Assembly: GCF_036781485.1 (NCBI RefSeq)
Contig: NZ_DAIQAX010000001.1
Span: 153,887-217,886 of the forward strand
Length of the DNA: 64,000 bases
Reading direction: 5' to 3'
Source: Thermocrinis sp.
GTDB lineage: Bacteria > Aquificota > Aquificia > Aquificales > Aquificaceae
Made by a program: the position numbers and the translations under genes. Shown piece by piece: positions 15,960 through 23,235 of the stretch; positions within the stretch are counted from its first letter, which is position 1; each line of letters starts with the position of its first letter. Below the pieces are notes generated by a model, which saw only the letters and a program-made list of their open reading frames with translations, was not told the origin of the DNA and made no database searches.

Positions 15960-16257
15960 GCTTTTCAATCAAGTTTGCAAGTTTAAAGTCCTTTTCTGTG
16001 ATAGCATCCGCCTAATGGGTCTTTAGCTTTATCCTCAGCCTTTTAAAGCCAAGTTCTACATCAGGATGATGCCACAAGCTCTCTGCAAGATAGGCTATAG
16101 CGTTGAAAAGCATTACAGTTTCCTTCCAGTTTTTGGTGTTTATCTCTCTAACAATGCAACCATCTTTATATAACCATTGGGGAATTTCTTCCTTTATTTT
16201 TTCAAGGACCTCTTCAGGGTTGTAGTGCCTCAATCCTTCTTCTGACATAGGGGGCAC
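15940..16257 (-). pseudogene. 4a-hydroxytetrahydrobiopterin (pterin-4a-carbinolamine) dehydratase with in-frame stop
   Basis: The frame from ATG 16257 gives 81 aa ending LRIKLKTH at a TAG (16014-16012). It includes the PCD active-site region NAIAYLAESLWHHPDVEL. Immediately after the TAG the same frame continues ADAITEKDFKLANLIEKLISL and stops at 15940; that is the expected PCD C-terminus (T-H-x-A-x-x-I-T-E-K-D-F). Read through, the protein would be about 105 aa, the usual length. PCDs recycle pterin cofactors or act in molybdopterin-related metabolism in bacteria. The start overlaps the fur gene 3' end by 28 bp. Nonsense mutation, sequencing error or tolerated truncation cannot be separated here. 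Confidence 0.75.
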
Positions 16258-16658
16258 ACCCCATACATGTAAAGTGAATGGGACAGAACTTTAAAGCCAT
16301 TCACTTCTTGGGGCACTTCACAACCTACATCTATTTTCAGATCAGTTATGGACCCGCAGAGGATACATACAAGATGATCGTGTTCCTGAATGTTCGCATC
16401 GTATCTTACCGAATTTCCCCAGTAGGCTACTTTCCTTATAAAGCCCATCTCTTCCAAAGTTTCCACCGTCCTATAAACCGTAGCCAAAGAAACAAAGGGG
16501 TAAATTTCTTTAACTTCTTCGTATATTTCCTCTACGGTAGGATGGTCTTCCCTCTTTAGGAGAATTTCGTAAACTGCCAATCTTTGGGGAGTTATCTTTA
16601 ATCCCTTTTTCTTACAAGCCCTAACAAACTCTTCCAATCTTTCCTTGTAATCTAACAT
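16230..16658 (-). CDS. Fur-family metalloregulator (Fur/PerR type)
   Basis: 142 aa. The winged-helix DNA-binding half (about 1-85) contains LKITPQRLAVYEIL and VSLATVYRTVETLEEMGF; the dimerisation half carries HDH at 93-95, the structural-zinc pairs C98/C101 and C135/C138, and H127. This is typical of Fur or PerR; I cannot separate the two by sequence, but a 14/15 Fur box is present at leuA in the same window. The gene has its own -35/-10 (16673-16701) and a short leader. Confidence 0.9.
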   Translation of the reverse strand: MLDYKERLEEFVRACKKKGLKITPQRLAVYEILLKREDHPTVEEIYEEVKEIYPFVSLATVYRTVETLEEMGFIRKVAYWGNSVRYDANIQEHDHLVCILCGSITDLKIDVGCEVPQEVNGFKVLSHSLYMYGVCPLCQKKD

Positions 16659-16672
16659 CGTGGCAAACCAAT

Positions 16673-16701
16673 AATATAAACCATTTAAGAATAATTTGCA
16701 A
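16673..16701 (-). promoter_or_regulatory. sigma-70-type promoter of the fur-family gene
   Basis: On the minus strand, TTGCAA (16701-16696) and TATATT (16678-16673) are separated by 17 nt, close to consensus, 14 nt before the start codon at 16658. The partially palindromic AT-rich flank up to 16720 might hold an autoregulatory site, but no clear Fur box is seen. Confidence 0.6.
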
Positions 16702-16728
16702 CTTTCTTAGGTTATAATTATTGCCGTA

Positions 16729-16816
16729 GGCGAGGTGCCGGAGTGGTCGAACGGGGCGGTCTCGAAAATCGCTGTGGGTTTGCAGCCCACCGGGGGTTCG
16801 AATCCCTCCCTCGCCG
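16729..16816 (+). tRNA. tRNA-Ser (CGA)
   Basis: 88-nt class II tRNA: acceptor GGCGAGG (16729-16735) pairs with CCTCGCC (16809-16815), discriminator G, long variable arm (CTGTGGGTTTGCAGCCCACC region), anticodon loop CTCGAAA with CGA at the anticodon position, reading UCG. CCA is not encoded. A TATAAT box (16713-16718) lies 10 nt upstream. Confidence 0.95.
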
Positions 16817-16826
16817 TGGAAAGTCC

Positions 16827-16836
16827 GATCATGAGC
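16827..16836. repeat. left copy of 10-bp target-site duplication (GATCATGAGC)
   Basis: An identical GATCATGAGC is found at 17417-17426; the two copies directly abut the inverted ends of the element at 16837-17416. The left copy follows GGAAAG and is the original start-codon region (ATGAGC) of the phosphatidyltransferase gene. It now opens only a 16-codon frame that ends TGATG at the start of the TnpB remnant. Confidence 0.75.
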
Positions 16837-17416
16837 GAGGATGTTCTAAAAATCCTTCAAAATGGTTATAATAAAAGCTGATGTATGTAAGCTTGCAGTT
16901 TAAACTTCAGTTGGACAGTTCCGACAGAAAAAAGCTTTTAGAATTAATGCGTAAGCAATCATCTGCCATAAGGTCTGCTTATAAACTGCTAAAAACCAAA
17001 AACTCCCATAGCCAAATCTACCAAAAGCTAAGACAACTGTTTCCTGACCTGCCTACCAAATACATAGACGTTGTGTTTGGTAGTAAAACCATTTCTGAAA
17101 AGCTTTGTAAAAACAGAAACAAGAAAAGCAAAGAAAGACAACTTCACCTAAGGATCACAACAGGCAAAAGAGAATTTGTTTATGCAGGAGCCGATTCAAG
17201 CGTTCCCAAGCAGGGAAAGACTAAAAAAGTCTCTCAAAGTGCTTGGCAAGTTCTGAAGGTGGCCTTCCTCTTCCCTGTTCTTGGAGAGATTTTGCCAAGG
17301 GACCTTTCTCCTCTGAAGTCTTTATTGGTGGAAGGGGCGTGGGACAGAGTAAGGAGCAGGTTAGTTCCCTTAGAGGTTGGGGGGACGCCCCAATGAGGGA
17401 TTTTTCGAACAATCTC
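16837..17416 (+). mobile_element. 580-bp degenerate insertion element with terminal inverted repeats and a TnpB remnant
   Basis: The left end GAGGATGTTCTAAAAATCC (16837-16855) matches the reverse complement of the right end (17398-17416, GAGATTGTTCGAAAAATCC) at 16 of 19 positions, and the similarity extends weakly further. Perfect 10-bp direct repeats abut both ends. Inside is one open frame (16881-17396) similar to IS200/IS605-type TnpB but with its core missing. A strong hairpin GGGGCGT/ACGCCCC (17334-17340 and 17385-17391) lies near the right end, where IS605-type elements encode the guide (omega) RNA. IS605 elements normally have no inverted repeats or target duplication, so this combination is odd. 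It is clearly non-autonomous. Confidence 0.75.
16881..17396 (+). pseudogene. TnpB (IS605 OrfB)-like protein, internally deleted
   Basis: 171 codons. Residues 1-78 look like the N-terminal domain of TnpB-type RNA-guided nucleases (LQFKLQLDSSDRKKLLEL, KQSSAIRSAYKLL, LFPDLPTKYIDVVFG). ISEKLCKN is followed directly by LHLRITTGKREFVYA, and then by a basic stretch and PVLGEILPRDLSPL. The RuvC catalytic motifs and the CxxC zinc finger of TnpB are all missing, so several hundred codons have been lost, perhaps in-frame; typical TnpB is about 350-450 aa. ATG 16881 overlaps the stop of a 16-codon frame opened by the target duplication. Confidence 0.6.
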
Positions 17417-17426
17417 GATCATGAGC
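17417..17426. repeat. right copy of 10-bp target-site duplication, contains a gene start codon
   Basis: Second copy of GATCATGAGC, identical to 16827-16836. Its ATGAGC is the start (Met-Ser) of the CDP-alcohol phosphatidyltransferase, so the insertion regenerated the start codon but replaced the native upstream sequence. GAGGG (17395-17399) is over 20 nt away, so no good ribosome-binding site remains. Confidence 0.75.
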
Positions 17427-17996
17427 TATTTAACAAGGGAACTAAAACCTTACTTTGAAAAGGGACTTGCACCACTTATAGACACAATAGCAAAGCTTAA
17501 GGTCCATCCCAACCTATTAACCGTTTTAGGTTTAGTCTTTGTATGCGTTGGCTCTTACCTGCTGTTTTTGGAAAGTCACCTTCTAAGTTTTTTTTTCTTA
17601 TTGATTGGTGCCCTCTGTGATGCTTTGGATGGTGCGGTAGCAAGAAGGGGACAAAACGATAGTTCCTTTGGTGCCTTTATTGATTCTTTGACGGACAGAT
17701 TTTCTGACGCTATACCTTTCGTAGCCATAGCTCTTTCCTCACAGGATAGAATTTTGACCTTCCTTTCAATTATGGCAATACTTCTTTCTTTCGGTGTGAG
17801 CTACGCAAGAGCAAGGGCTGAGGGCTTAGGCTACGAGCTGAAAGTGGGACTTTTTGAAAGGACTGAAAGGTGGATAGTTCTTCTAATTGGCATTCTTTTT
17901 GAAGAAATCTACTTAACCTTGGTGGTGCTTGTCATAGGCTCTTCAATAACTTTGTTTCAAAGGGTTTATACTTTTATGAAAATCTCAAGGAGGTAA
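17421..17996 (+). CDS. CDP-alcohol phosphatidyltransferase family membrane protein
   Basis: 191 aa. It transfers a phosphatidyl group from CDP-diacylglycerol to an alcohol in the inner membrane. The diagnostic motif D-x2-D-G-x2-A-R-x8-G-x3-D-x3-D is complete (DALDGAVAR, then GAFIDSLTD, about 67-93), with several TM helices around it. The alcohol (glycerol-3-phosphate, serine, inositol phosphate) is not evident. A mobile element lies directly upstream, its target duplication supplying the ATG; before insertion the gene began 15 nt after tRNA-Ser with GGAAAG as ribosome-binding site. A flavoprotein gene follows after 4 bp. Confidence 0.85.
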   Translation: MSYLTRELKPYFEKGLAPLIDTIAKLKVHPNLLTVLGLVFVCVGSYLLFLESHLLSFFFLLIGALCDALDGAVARRGQNDSSFGAFIDSLTDRFSDAIPFVAIALSSQDRILTFLSIMAILLSFGVSYARARAEGLGYELKVGLFERTERWIVLLIGILFEEIYLTLVVLVIGSSITLFQRVYTFMKISRR

Positions 17997-18000
17997 AGCA

Positions 18001-18435
18001 ATGATATCAAGGGAACTGATAGATACTATGAAAAATCTCGGAGTTTTTCCGGCGGTTCTTAGCACTGTAGATAAAGATGGGAATATACATCTTGTGTTTA
18101 TCACCTGGGTCCATCCTGTAGACGACAGAACTTTAAGATTTGCCCTAAGCTCAAATGCAAAGAGTGCAAAAAACATACTGGAAACGGGAAGGGCTTCTTT
18201 GATGGTCTTTAACACAAACATGGCCCTTGCCCTATACGGAAGGGCAAAGATAGTATTGGAGAGAATAGAGGAGGTAAAGTTCCCTGTTTCGGTTTTTGAA
18301 CTATCCTTAGAGAGAGTAGAGGATACCCTGTTTCCAGGTGGAACGGTAACTGGACCTATACCCTTTGCTCATACAGGCGATTTGGTAAAAGCTTCAGAAC
18401 TGGATGAGCTGGTTTTATCTGCTTTGAGGAAATAG
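18001..18435 (+). CDS. pyridoxamine 5'-phosphate oxidase-like FMN-binding protein
   Basis: 144 aa with the split-barrel flavin-binding fold: PAVLSTVDKDGNIHLVFITWVHP, then RFALSSNAKSAKNILETGRASLMVF, in the order typical of Pnp-oxidase-like small flavoproteins. The substrate is not clear; members include heme-binding proteins and general stress proteins. AAGGAGG lies 5 nt before the ATG, in the last codons of the phosphatidyltransferase, so the two are coupled. It ends 1 bp before the convergent bamA. Confidence 0.75.
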   Translation: MISRELIDTMKNLGVFPAVLSTVDKDGNIHLVFITWVHPVDDRTLRFALSSNAKSAKNILETGRASLMVFNTNMALALYGRAKIVLERIEEVKFPVSVFELSLERVEDTLFPGGTVTGPIPFAHTGDLVKASELDELVLSALRK

Positions 18436-18436
18436 T

Positions 18437-20761
18437 CTAGAAGAAAACGCCTAAAACAAAGTGTATTCTGCTTTTGGATGTGTCCCCAGGCACTCTCTTT
18501 GTCTTAAAAGCCCAATCAAGCTTAATCGGAGCAAAAGGAGTTATGAATCTTATACCTATGCCGTATCCACCTCTCAAGTTTTCGGCCTTTAGTTCCTTTA
18601 ATTCATTAAATCCAAGACCCGTATCGTAAAACACAGAACCGTAGAGTATGTTTTTATACAAGGGATAGTTTGCTTCTACGGACAGTAGAAACTGTTTCTT
18701 TGATCCTATCGGCTCCAAGGTGTTTGGGTCCAAGGGACCAGCGTATCCGTATTTGTAACCCCTGATTGTGAAGTCTCCGCCCACAAAGAACCGCTCATCC
18801 AAGGGTATGGTTTTTCCTCCGTAAGGTTCAACCATACCTAAGGAACCTCTGAAGTTGAAAACAAGACCTGTATCAAAGAGAGTGTCTTGGAGGAAGGTTT
18901 GATGGGATAGGGTTATCTTGTTAAATCTTTCCGTGCCTCCTGCAAAGGGTAAGGCAATTGTGTATCCAATCTCTGTTAGTGAGCCTTTTGTTGGGAAAAG
19001 ATAATTATCCCTTGTATCTCTTGAAAGGCCAAAAATTAGCTTGCGGGACTGTCTTGTGCCTTCCTCTTGACGTATTATGGGCGATGCATTAGGAGAAATA
19101 TCAGAATATTTCACAACCTGTGCGCTAATTCCCCCGCTTATCCTCCAGTACTCTCTAAACTCCCTTGAAAGTATCAAGTCTAAGCCTGTCCTTGAAACGG
19201 TATAGGTAGTGTATTCCAACCTTCTGTCGTATAAAGAACCACTTAAGTCTAGTGGTTGGTTTAAAAACCACTTTCTGGTGTAGGAAAGGGAATTGTCCTT
19301 TATTTTACCTCCAAAAGACATAGAAAATCCCGCAATGTCGCCCGTGCCCAAGAAGTTGCCCTTTCGGAGAGACAAAAATCCAGATACTCCACTCACTTGA
19401 TTGTATCCAAGCCCTACGGAAAACTGTCCAGTAAACCTTTCCCTTATTTTTGCTTCTATGTCCCACCTATTCTTTTCGGATGGAGATAGGTCTATTTCCA
19501 CGTCCTGATAGTATCCTAAGTTGAATATTCTCGTTCTTGACCTTTCCAGCTCTCTTTGGTTTATAAGGTCTCCCTCTTGGACTTTTAGCTCCCTTCTGAT
19601 TACGTAATCCCTTGTTTCGTAGTTGCCCTTTACTTCTATCCTCCTCGCATACACAGGTTCCCCTTCGTAAATCCTTATAAGGACAAGCACTTCCCCTTTT
19701 TCATTATCTATCTGCTCTTGTTTATCAGAGCTAACGTTCAAAAAGCCTATCTGCGAGTACTTAGTCTTTATGTTTTTAAGCACACTATCTATTACAGCGT
19801 TTCTGTAAAAACTACCTTTATTTTTTTTCAAGGCATTCCCTAAAAGTTCTCTTTCAGAAAAATAAGTATTTCCCTCTATTTTTATTCCCTTTAGCTTGTA
19901 TCTTTTCCCTTCTGTTATCTGTATTACCACTTTGTATTTGTTGTTCTCCTTTTTTATTTCGTAAGAAGTTTGCACTTCCAAAAAACCCTCAGATCTGTAG
20001 AATTCTTCAATTTTTCTGATGTCCTCTTTCAAGATTTCTTCACTGAATGGTGGTTTTAGCCTAAAGGCCAAAAGACTTGGTGGCTTTGTCTGCATGATAC
20101 CCAATAGCTTACTCTTTTTAAAGCTTTTGTTTCCTTTTATTTCAATATCGCTTACGTATTCTGGCTCTCCCTCCACTATTTTATAAACCAGCTTTGATGC
20201 ACCTTTCTTTGGCACAAGCTCATAAGAGACCTGCACATTTGTATATCCTTCCTTCTCATAAGCTTGGACTATTCTACTCTTTACGATTTCCATCTCCTCT
20301 CTGCTTAATACTCTCCCAAGCTTTAACCTCCTTTGCACTTCAACCTTTTCTTCTATGGCAGGTGAAGAAGTGTAGTCTCTTGTTAGCTCTTCTATGTCTA
20401 TCTTTCCAACCTCAGTCTCTATTCCTATCCTTTTTTCCAACTCGTCCGCCTTTATCTTTCTGTTGCCCACAAATTCTATCTTGTATATCACTGGCAGATC
20501 CTTTACCTTATAAACGAGGATCACCTTGTCTCCAACCCTCTCTTCCTCCACCTCTATGCTATCAAAGAAGCCAGTTCTGTAAAGACGCCTTATATCTTCC
20601 CTTATGGCTGACGGATCGTAGGAAAAGCCTTCTTTGATTCTGATCAAGCCCCTTATGATCTCTTCTGGTACATACTTGGCCCCTTCTATCTCTATCCTTT
20701 CTATCGTCTGTGCATAAAGCCATCCAAAGCTAAGTAAAAGTGCTAATGCTACCTTACGCAA
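18437..20761 (-). CDS. bamA: outer-membrane protein assembly factor BamA (Omp85)
   Basis: 774 aa. Signal peptide 1-17 (ends LYAQ), then a series of POTRA domains (about 18-425; e.g. EGFSYDPSAIREDIRRLYRTGFFDSIEV in the first), then the 16-strand barrel with the Omp85 signature VGGDFTIRGY and a C-terminus ending in GVFF. It inserts beta-barrel proteins such as the TonB receptor, TolC and LptD encoded in this window. The start overlaps purM by 8 bp, an unusual but non-functional linkage; it may share the purM/thpR transcript. No skp, lpxD or other typical BamA neighbours are seen. Confidence 0.93.
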   Translation of the reverse strand: MRKVALALLLSFGWLYAQTIERIEIEGAKYVPEEIIRGLIRIKEGFSYDPSAIREDIRRLYRTGFFDSIEVEEERVGDKVILVYKVKDLPVIYKIEFVGNRKIKADELEKRIGIETEVGKIDIEELTRDYTSSPAIEEKVEVQRRLKLGRVLSREEMEIVKSRIVQAYEKEGYTNVQVSYELVPKKGASKLVYKIVEGEPEYVSDIEIKGNKSFKKSKLLGIMQTKPPSLLAFRLKPPFSEEILKEDIRKIEEFYRSEGFLEVQTSYEIKKENNKYKVVIQITEGKRYKLKGIKIEGNTYFSERELLGNALKKNKGSFYRNAVIDSVLKNIKTKYSQIGFLNVSSDKQEQIDNEKGEVLVLIRIYEGEPVYARRIEVKGNYETRDYVIRRELKVQEGDLINQRELERSRTRIFNLGYYQDVEIDLSPSEKNRWDIEAKIRERFTGQFSVGLGYNQVSGVSGFLSLRKGNFLGTGDIAGFSMSFGGKIKDNSLSYTRKWFLNQPLDLSGSLYDRRLEYTTYTVSRTGLDLILSREFREYWRISGGISAQVVKYSDISPNASPIIRQEEGTRQSRKLIFGLSRDTRDNYLFPTKGSLTEIGYTIALPFAGGTERFNKITLSHQTFLQDTLFDTGLVFNFRGSLGMVEPYGGKTIPLDERFFVGGDFTIRGYKYGYAGPLDPNTLEPIGSKKQFLLSVEANYPLYKNILYGSVFYDTGLGFNELKELKAENLRGGYGIGIRFITPFAPIKLDWAFKTKRVPGDTSKSRIHFVLGVFF

Positions 20762-21761
20762 TCTCTACTCTCCTTTCTCCAGATTTTACAAAACCCAAAA
20801 TAAAGGCATCGGGTATTTCAGATAGAACCTTCTCAGCGTTCATCTGATCACTGATAAGAACGAAACCAACTCCCATGTTAAACACCCTAAACATTTCTTG
20901 TTTTTCTATATTACCAAGTTTTTGGATCCACTGAAAGATAGGATTTATTGGGATGTTTTTTTCTTCTACAACCGCCTTTGTTCCCTCCGGGAGGACTCTA
21001 ACTACATTGCCAGGTATTCCACCGCCGGTTATGTGAGCCATCCCCTTTATTTGAATGCCTTTCTCAAGCAAAGTTTTAACTTCTTTCCAGTATATACGCG
21101 TGGGCTCAAGGAGGACCTCTCCCACCGTTTTGTTAAACTCTTCTAAATACGTCTCATAATCAATCCTTTTTAGTTCCAAGACCTTTCTCAAAAGGGAGTA
21201 TCCGTTGCTGTGAAAGCCAGAGGAAGGCAGTCCAATTAAAACATCCCCCGGTTTTATATCCTTTCCTGTTATCAGTCTATCCTCTTCGCATACTCCTACA
21301 CAAAAGCCCGCAAGGTCATAAACTCCCTCTGGGTAAAAACCGGGCATCTCTGCGGTCTCTCCTCCCACAAGGGGCATTTCAGAAAGCCTGCACCCTTCTA
21401 TTATACCTTCTATAACTTTTTTTAGCACGTCCAGATCCAACTTCCCTGTAGCTATGTAGTCCATAAATCCTAACGGTTTTGCGCCGGAGGTTATAAGGTC
21501 GTTTACGTTCATTGCCACAAGGTCTATGCCCACGGTGTGATGGACGTTCATCTGTTGGGCAACTTTTAGCTTAGTTCCCACACCATCGGTAGTCATCATA
21601 ATCACGGGCTTTTTGTATCCTTCAAGCAAAACACCACTGGCAAAACTGCCAAAGAGGATAGCTTGGGATTTAAGCTCTTTCGTTTTGTTTTTTATAAACT
21701 CTACAAAACTATCTGCCTTTTCTATATCCACACCAGCCTGTTTGTATGTTAGTCTATGCAT
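20754..21761 (-). CDS. purM: phosphoribosylformylglycinamidine cyclo-ligase (AIR synthetase)
   Basis: 335 aa, full length. It performs the ATP-dependent ring closure of FGAM to AIR, the fifth step of purine synthesis. Landmarks: YKQAGVDIEKAD at the N-terminus, TDGVGTKLKVA, DLVAMNVNDLI, GGETAEMPGFY, and ITGGGIPGNVVR. The start overlaps thpR by 8 bp and the end overlaps bamA. No other pur genes are nearby, in keeping with scattered pathway genes. Confidence 0.95.
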   Translation of the reverse strand: MHRLTYKQAGVDIEKADSFVEFIKNKTKELKSQAILFGSFASGVLLEGYKKPVIMMTTDGVGTKLKVAQQMNVHHTVGIDLVAMNVNDLITSGAKPLGFMDYIATGKLDLDVLKKVIEGIIEGCRLSEMPLVGGETAEMPGFYPEGVYDLAGFCVGVCEEDRLITGKDIKPGDVLIGLPSSGFHSNGYSLLRKVLELKRIDYETYLEEFNKTVGEVLLEPTRIYWKEVKTLLEKGIQIKGMAHITGGGIPGNVVRVLPEGTKAVVEEKNIPINPIFQWIQKLGNIEKQEMFRVFNMGVGFVLISDQMNAEKVLSEIPDAFILGFVKSGERRVEIA

Positions 21762-22311
21762 TTAGGTAAAACTCCTCCAACACAGAGTATATAGGCCCTA
21801 CAGAAGTTAAGGAACTTCTTATGATGGATATTCTATCCACAACATCCTCGCCAAAGTTTGTATTTTCGTATTTTTTCAAAAGAGCTTTCAGTTTTTTCTT
21901 GTCGTACTCCTTCATTCTGCAGATGGTTAAGTGGGGATGGAAGGGTTTGCTATCGGTTTTTATACCGAGCTTTCGATTAGTATGGTAAACATCTTTTGCT
22001 AAGGCTTTTAGTCCGTTTTCACCTTCTGAGACTCCAATCCAAAGCACCCTTGCTCTATCTAAATCCGGAAACACCCCCAAGGACTTATACTTTATCTTTA
22101 TTTCCTTGTGCCTCTGGGACACTTCCTGAACACCCTTTATTATATCCATGACCTTTTCCTCTGGCACCTCTCCTATGAAGTGAAAAGTCATGTGATAATT
22201 CTGAGGCTCTACCCACTTGCCCTTTATAAAGTCATCCGCTTGCTCCTTTATTTTCTCCACATGCTCCTGAATGGCCTTAGTAGTAAAAAAGCCTACAAAG
22301 ATTCTAACCAC
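21754..22311 (-). CDS. thpR: RNA 2',3'-cyclic phosphodiesterase (2H/LigT family)
   Basis: 185 aa. The 2H phosphoesterase family opens 2',3'-cyclic phosphates at RNA ends. Both HxTx motifs are visible: HMTF at 40-43 and HLTI at 127-130; the internal layout with RVLWIGV between them is typical of ThpR. It is the first gene of a thpR-purM-bamA run on the minus strand and is divergent from tRNA-Ala. Family call is firm; biological substrate is uncertain in all members. Confidence 0.9.
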   Translation of the reverse strand: MVRIFVGFFTTKAIQEHVEKIKEQADDFIKGKWVEPQNYHMTFHFIGEVPEEKVMDIIKGVQEVSQRHKEIKIKYKSLGVFPDLDRARVLWIGVSEGENGLKALAKDVYHTNRKLGIKTDSKPFHPHLTICRMKEYDKKKLKALLKKYENTNFGEDVVDRISIIRSSLTSVGPIYSVLEEFYLNA

Positions 22312-22342
22312 AGCCGGCTTACTATTATACTATTTTATTGCT

Positions 22343-22414
22343 GGGGACGTAGCTCAGCGGGAGAGCGCCTGCATCGCAAGCAGGAGGTCGGGGGTTCAAA
22401 TCCCCTCGTCTCCA
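22343..22414 (+). tRNA. tRNA-Ala (CGC)
   Basis: 72-nt cloverleaf: acceptor GGGGACG pairs with CGTCTCC and includes the G3:U70 wobble that marks alanine tRNAs; anticodon loop ATCGCAA between CCTGC and GCAGG gives CGC; T-arm GGGTTCAAATCCC; discriminator A; no encoded CCA. A TATACT box (22326-22331) lies 11 nt upstream. Confidence 0.96.
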
Positions 22415-22429
22415 CTTATATTTAATCCT

Positions 22430-22888
22430 ATGGGCATATTTTCAGAAGACTTACTAAACCTTGGCAATCTTATAGATGTAGAGTTTGAGATAAAGGTGCC
22501 CGCTCCGCTTTTGAGTTCTACAGTAAAAGGTTTAAGCTTTGAATTGGCAGAAGGTTTAATGAGGGTAGGATTTAAAAAGAAAGGGCTGATATTTTCCAAA
22601 GATGTTCAGGTGCTTTTTAGAGAGGATCCCAAGGCTGTGAGGAACACGTCTAACGAAAGAAGCATAGGACTTTTGGTGGCTACTGACAAAAACTTGAAGG
22701 AAGTTCTTGAAAAAGGCGGGTTCTCACAAGAAGGGGATCACGTATTTATAAACCTTTTTGAGGCCATAAAAAACACAGAGGAGTATCTGAAAGTTCCCAA
22801 ACAGTTCAGAGAAAGGATCATTCTAAGTAGATACAAACTTAAAGATGGTTTTGTCCAACTTTGGGCTAAGGTAAGCAAAGGTGTATAA
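22430..22888 (+). CDS. conserved-looking hypothetical protein
   Basis: 152 aa, mixed alpha/beta, no TM segments or signal peptide. The N-terminal half contains FEIKVPAPLLSSTVKGLSFELAEG; no catalytic motif is seen and I do not recognise the family. I start it at ATG 22430; a longer frame to 22271 would run through tRNA-Ala and is rejected. A TATATT box (22417-22422) ends 7 nt before the ATG with TTCAAA (22395-22400, inside the tRNA T-arm) at the -35 spacing, so a leaderless message is plausible. secG follows after 8 bp. Confidence 0.65.
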   Translation: MGIFSEDLLNLGNLIDVEFEIKVPAPLLSSTVKGLSFELAEGLMRVGFKKKGLIFSKDVQVLFREDPKAVRNTSNERSIGLLVATDKNLKEVLEKGGFSQEGDHVFINLFEAIKNTEEYLKVPKQFRERIILSRYKLKDGFVQLWAKVSKGV

Positions 22889-22896
22889 TTTTAGAC

Positions 22897-23235
22897 ATGT
22901 ACTATTTGTTGCTTGCGCTATTTATATTAGTCGCAGTGCTACTTATCTTGGTCGTTTTGATGCAGAGGGGTAGGGGGGATGTGGGAAGCGCCTTTGGCGG
23001 TATGGGACAGGGTGTGTTTGGTCCTGGCGGTGTGGATACCATACTCACAAAGGCTACCTACTGGCTCGGTTTTATCCTTATGGGTTTAGCGTTGTTGATT
23101 GGGCTATTTCATCCTTCAAAAAAGGGGTCCCTTTTGGAAGATGAAAGTAAAAGACCTACTACTAACACCCAGCAAAGTTCCCCAAAGGGACAGGCAACTC
23201 CTTCTGGCACACCTTCTGAAGGTAAAACCCCCTGA
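22897..23235 (+). CDS. secG: preprotein translocase subunit SecG
   Basis: 112 aa. Two TM helices (about 2-22 and 53-72) with the SecG signature VVLMQRGRGDVGSAFGGMGQGVFG between them. SecG stimulates SecYEG-dependent export. The C-terminal tail (about 76-112) is hydrophilic, rich in Pro, Ser, Thr and Gln, and looks disordered. The last 95 bp overlap prmC out of frame; the low-complexity tail may therefore be constrained by the prmC coding sequence. Confidence 0.93.
   Translation: MYYLLLALFILVAVLLILVVLMQRGRGDVGSAFGGMGQGVFGPGGVDTILTKATYWLGFILMGLALLIGLFHPSKKGSLLEDESKRPTTNTQQSSPKGQATPSGTPSEGKTP

Noticed and set aside
11620..16014. Stop-codon reassignment or recoding (TAA in fliL, TAG in the pterin dehydratase)
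   Set aside because: TAA and TAG both serve as ordinary terminal stops in intact genes here (e.g. TAG in rsmG and the peroxiredoxin, TAA in mnmA), and no context for selenocysteine or pyrrolysine insertion is seen.
16713..16727. PerR/Fur-box-like TTATAATTATT near the fur gene
   Set aside because: Only one half-site matches and the TATAAT is the natural -10 of tRNA-Ser.
17221..17458. Overlapping frames on both strands around the right end of the element
   Set aside because: They are short shadows of the TnpB remnant and lack family features.
22271..22429. Longer N-terminus for the hypothetical protein at 22430
   Set aside because: It would translate through tRNA-Ala; the -10 box and ATG at 22430 fit better.
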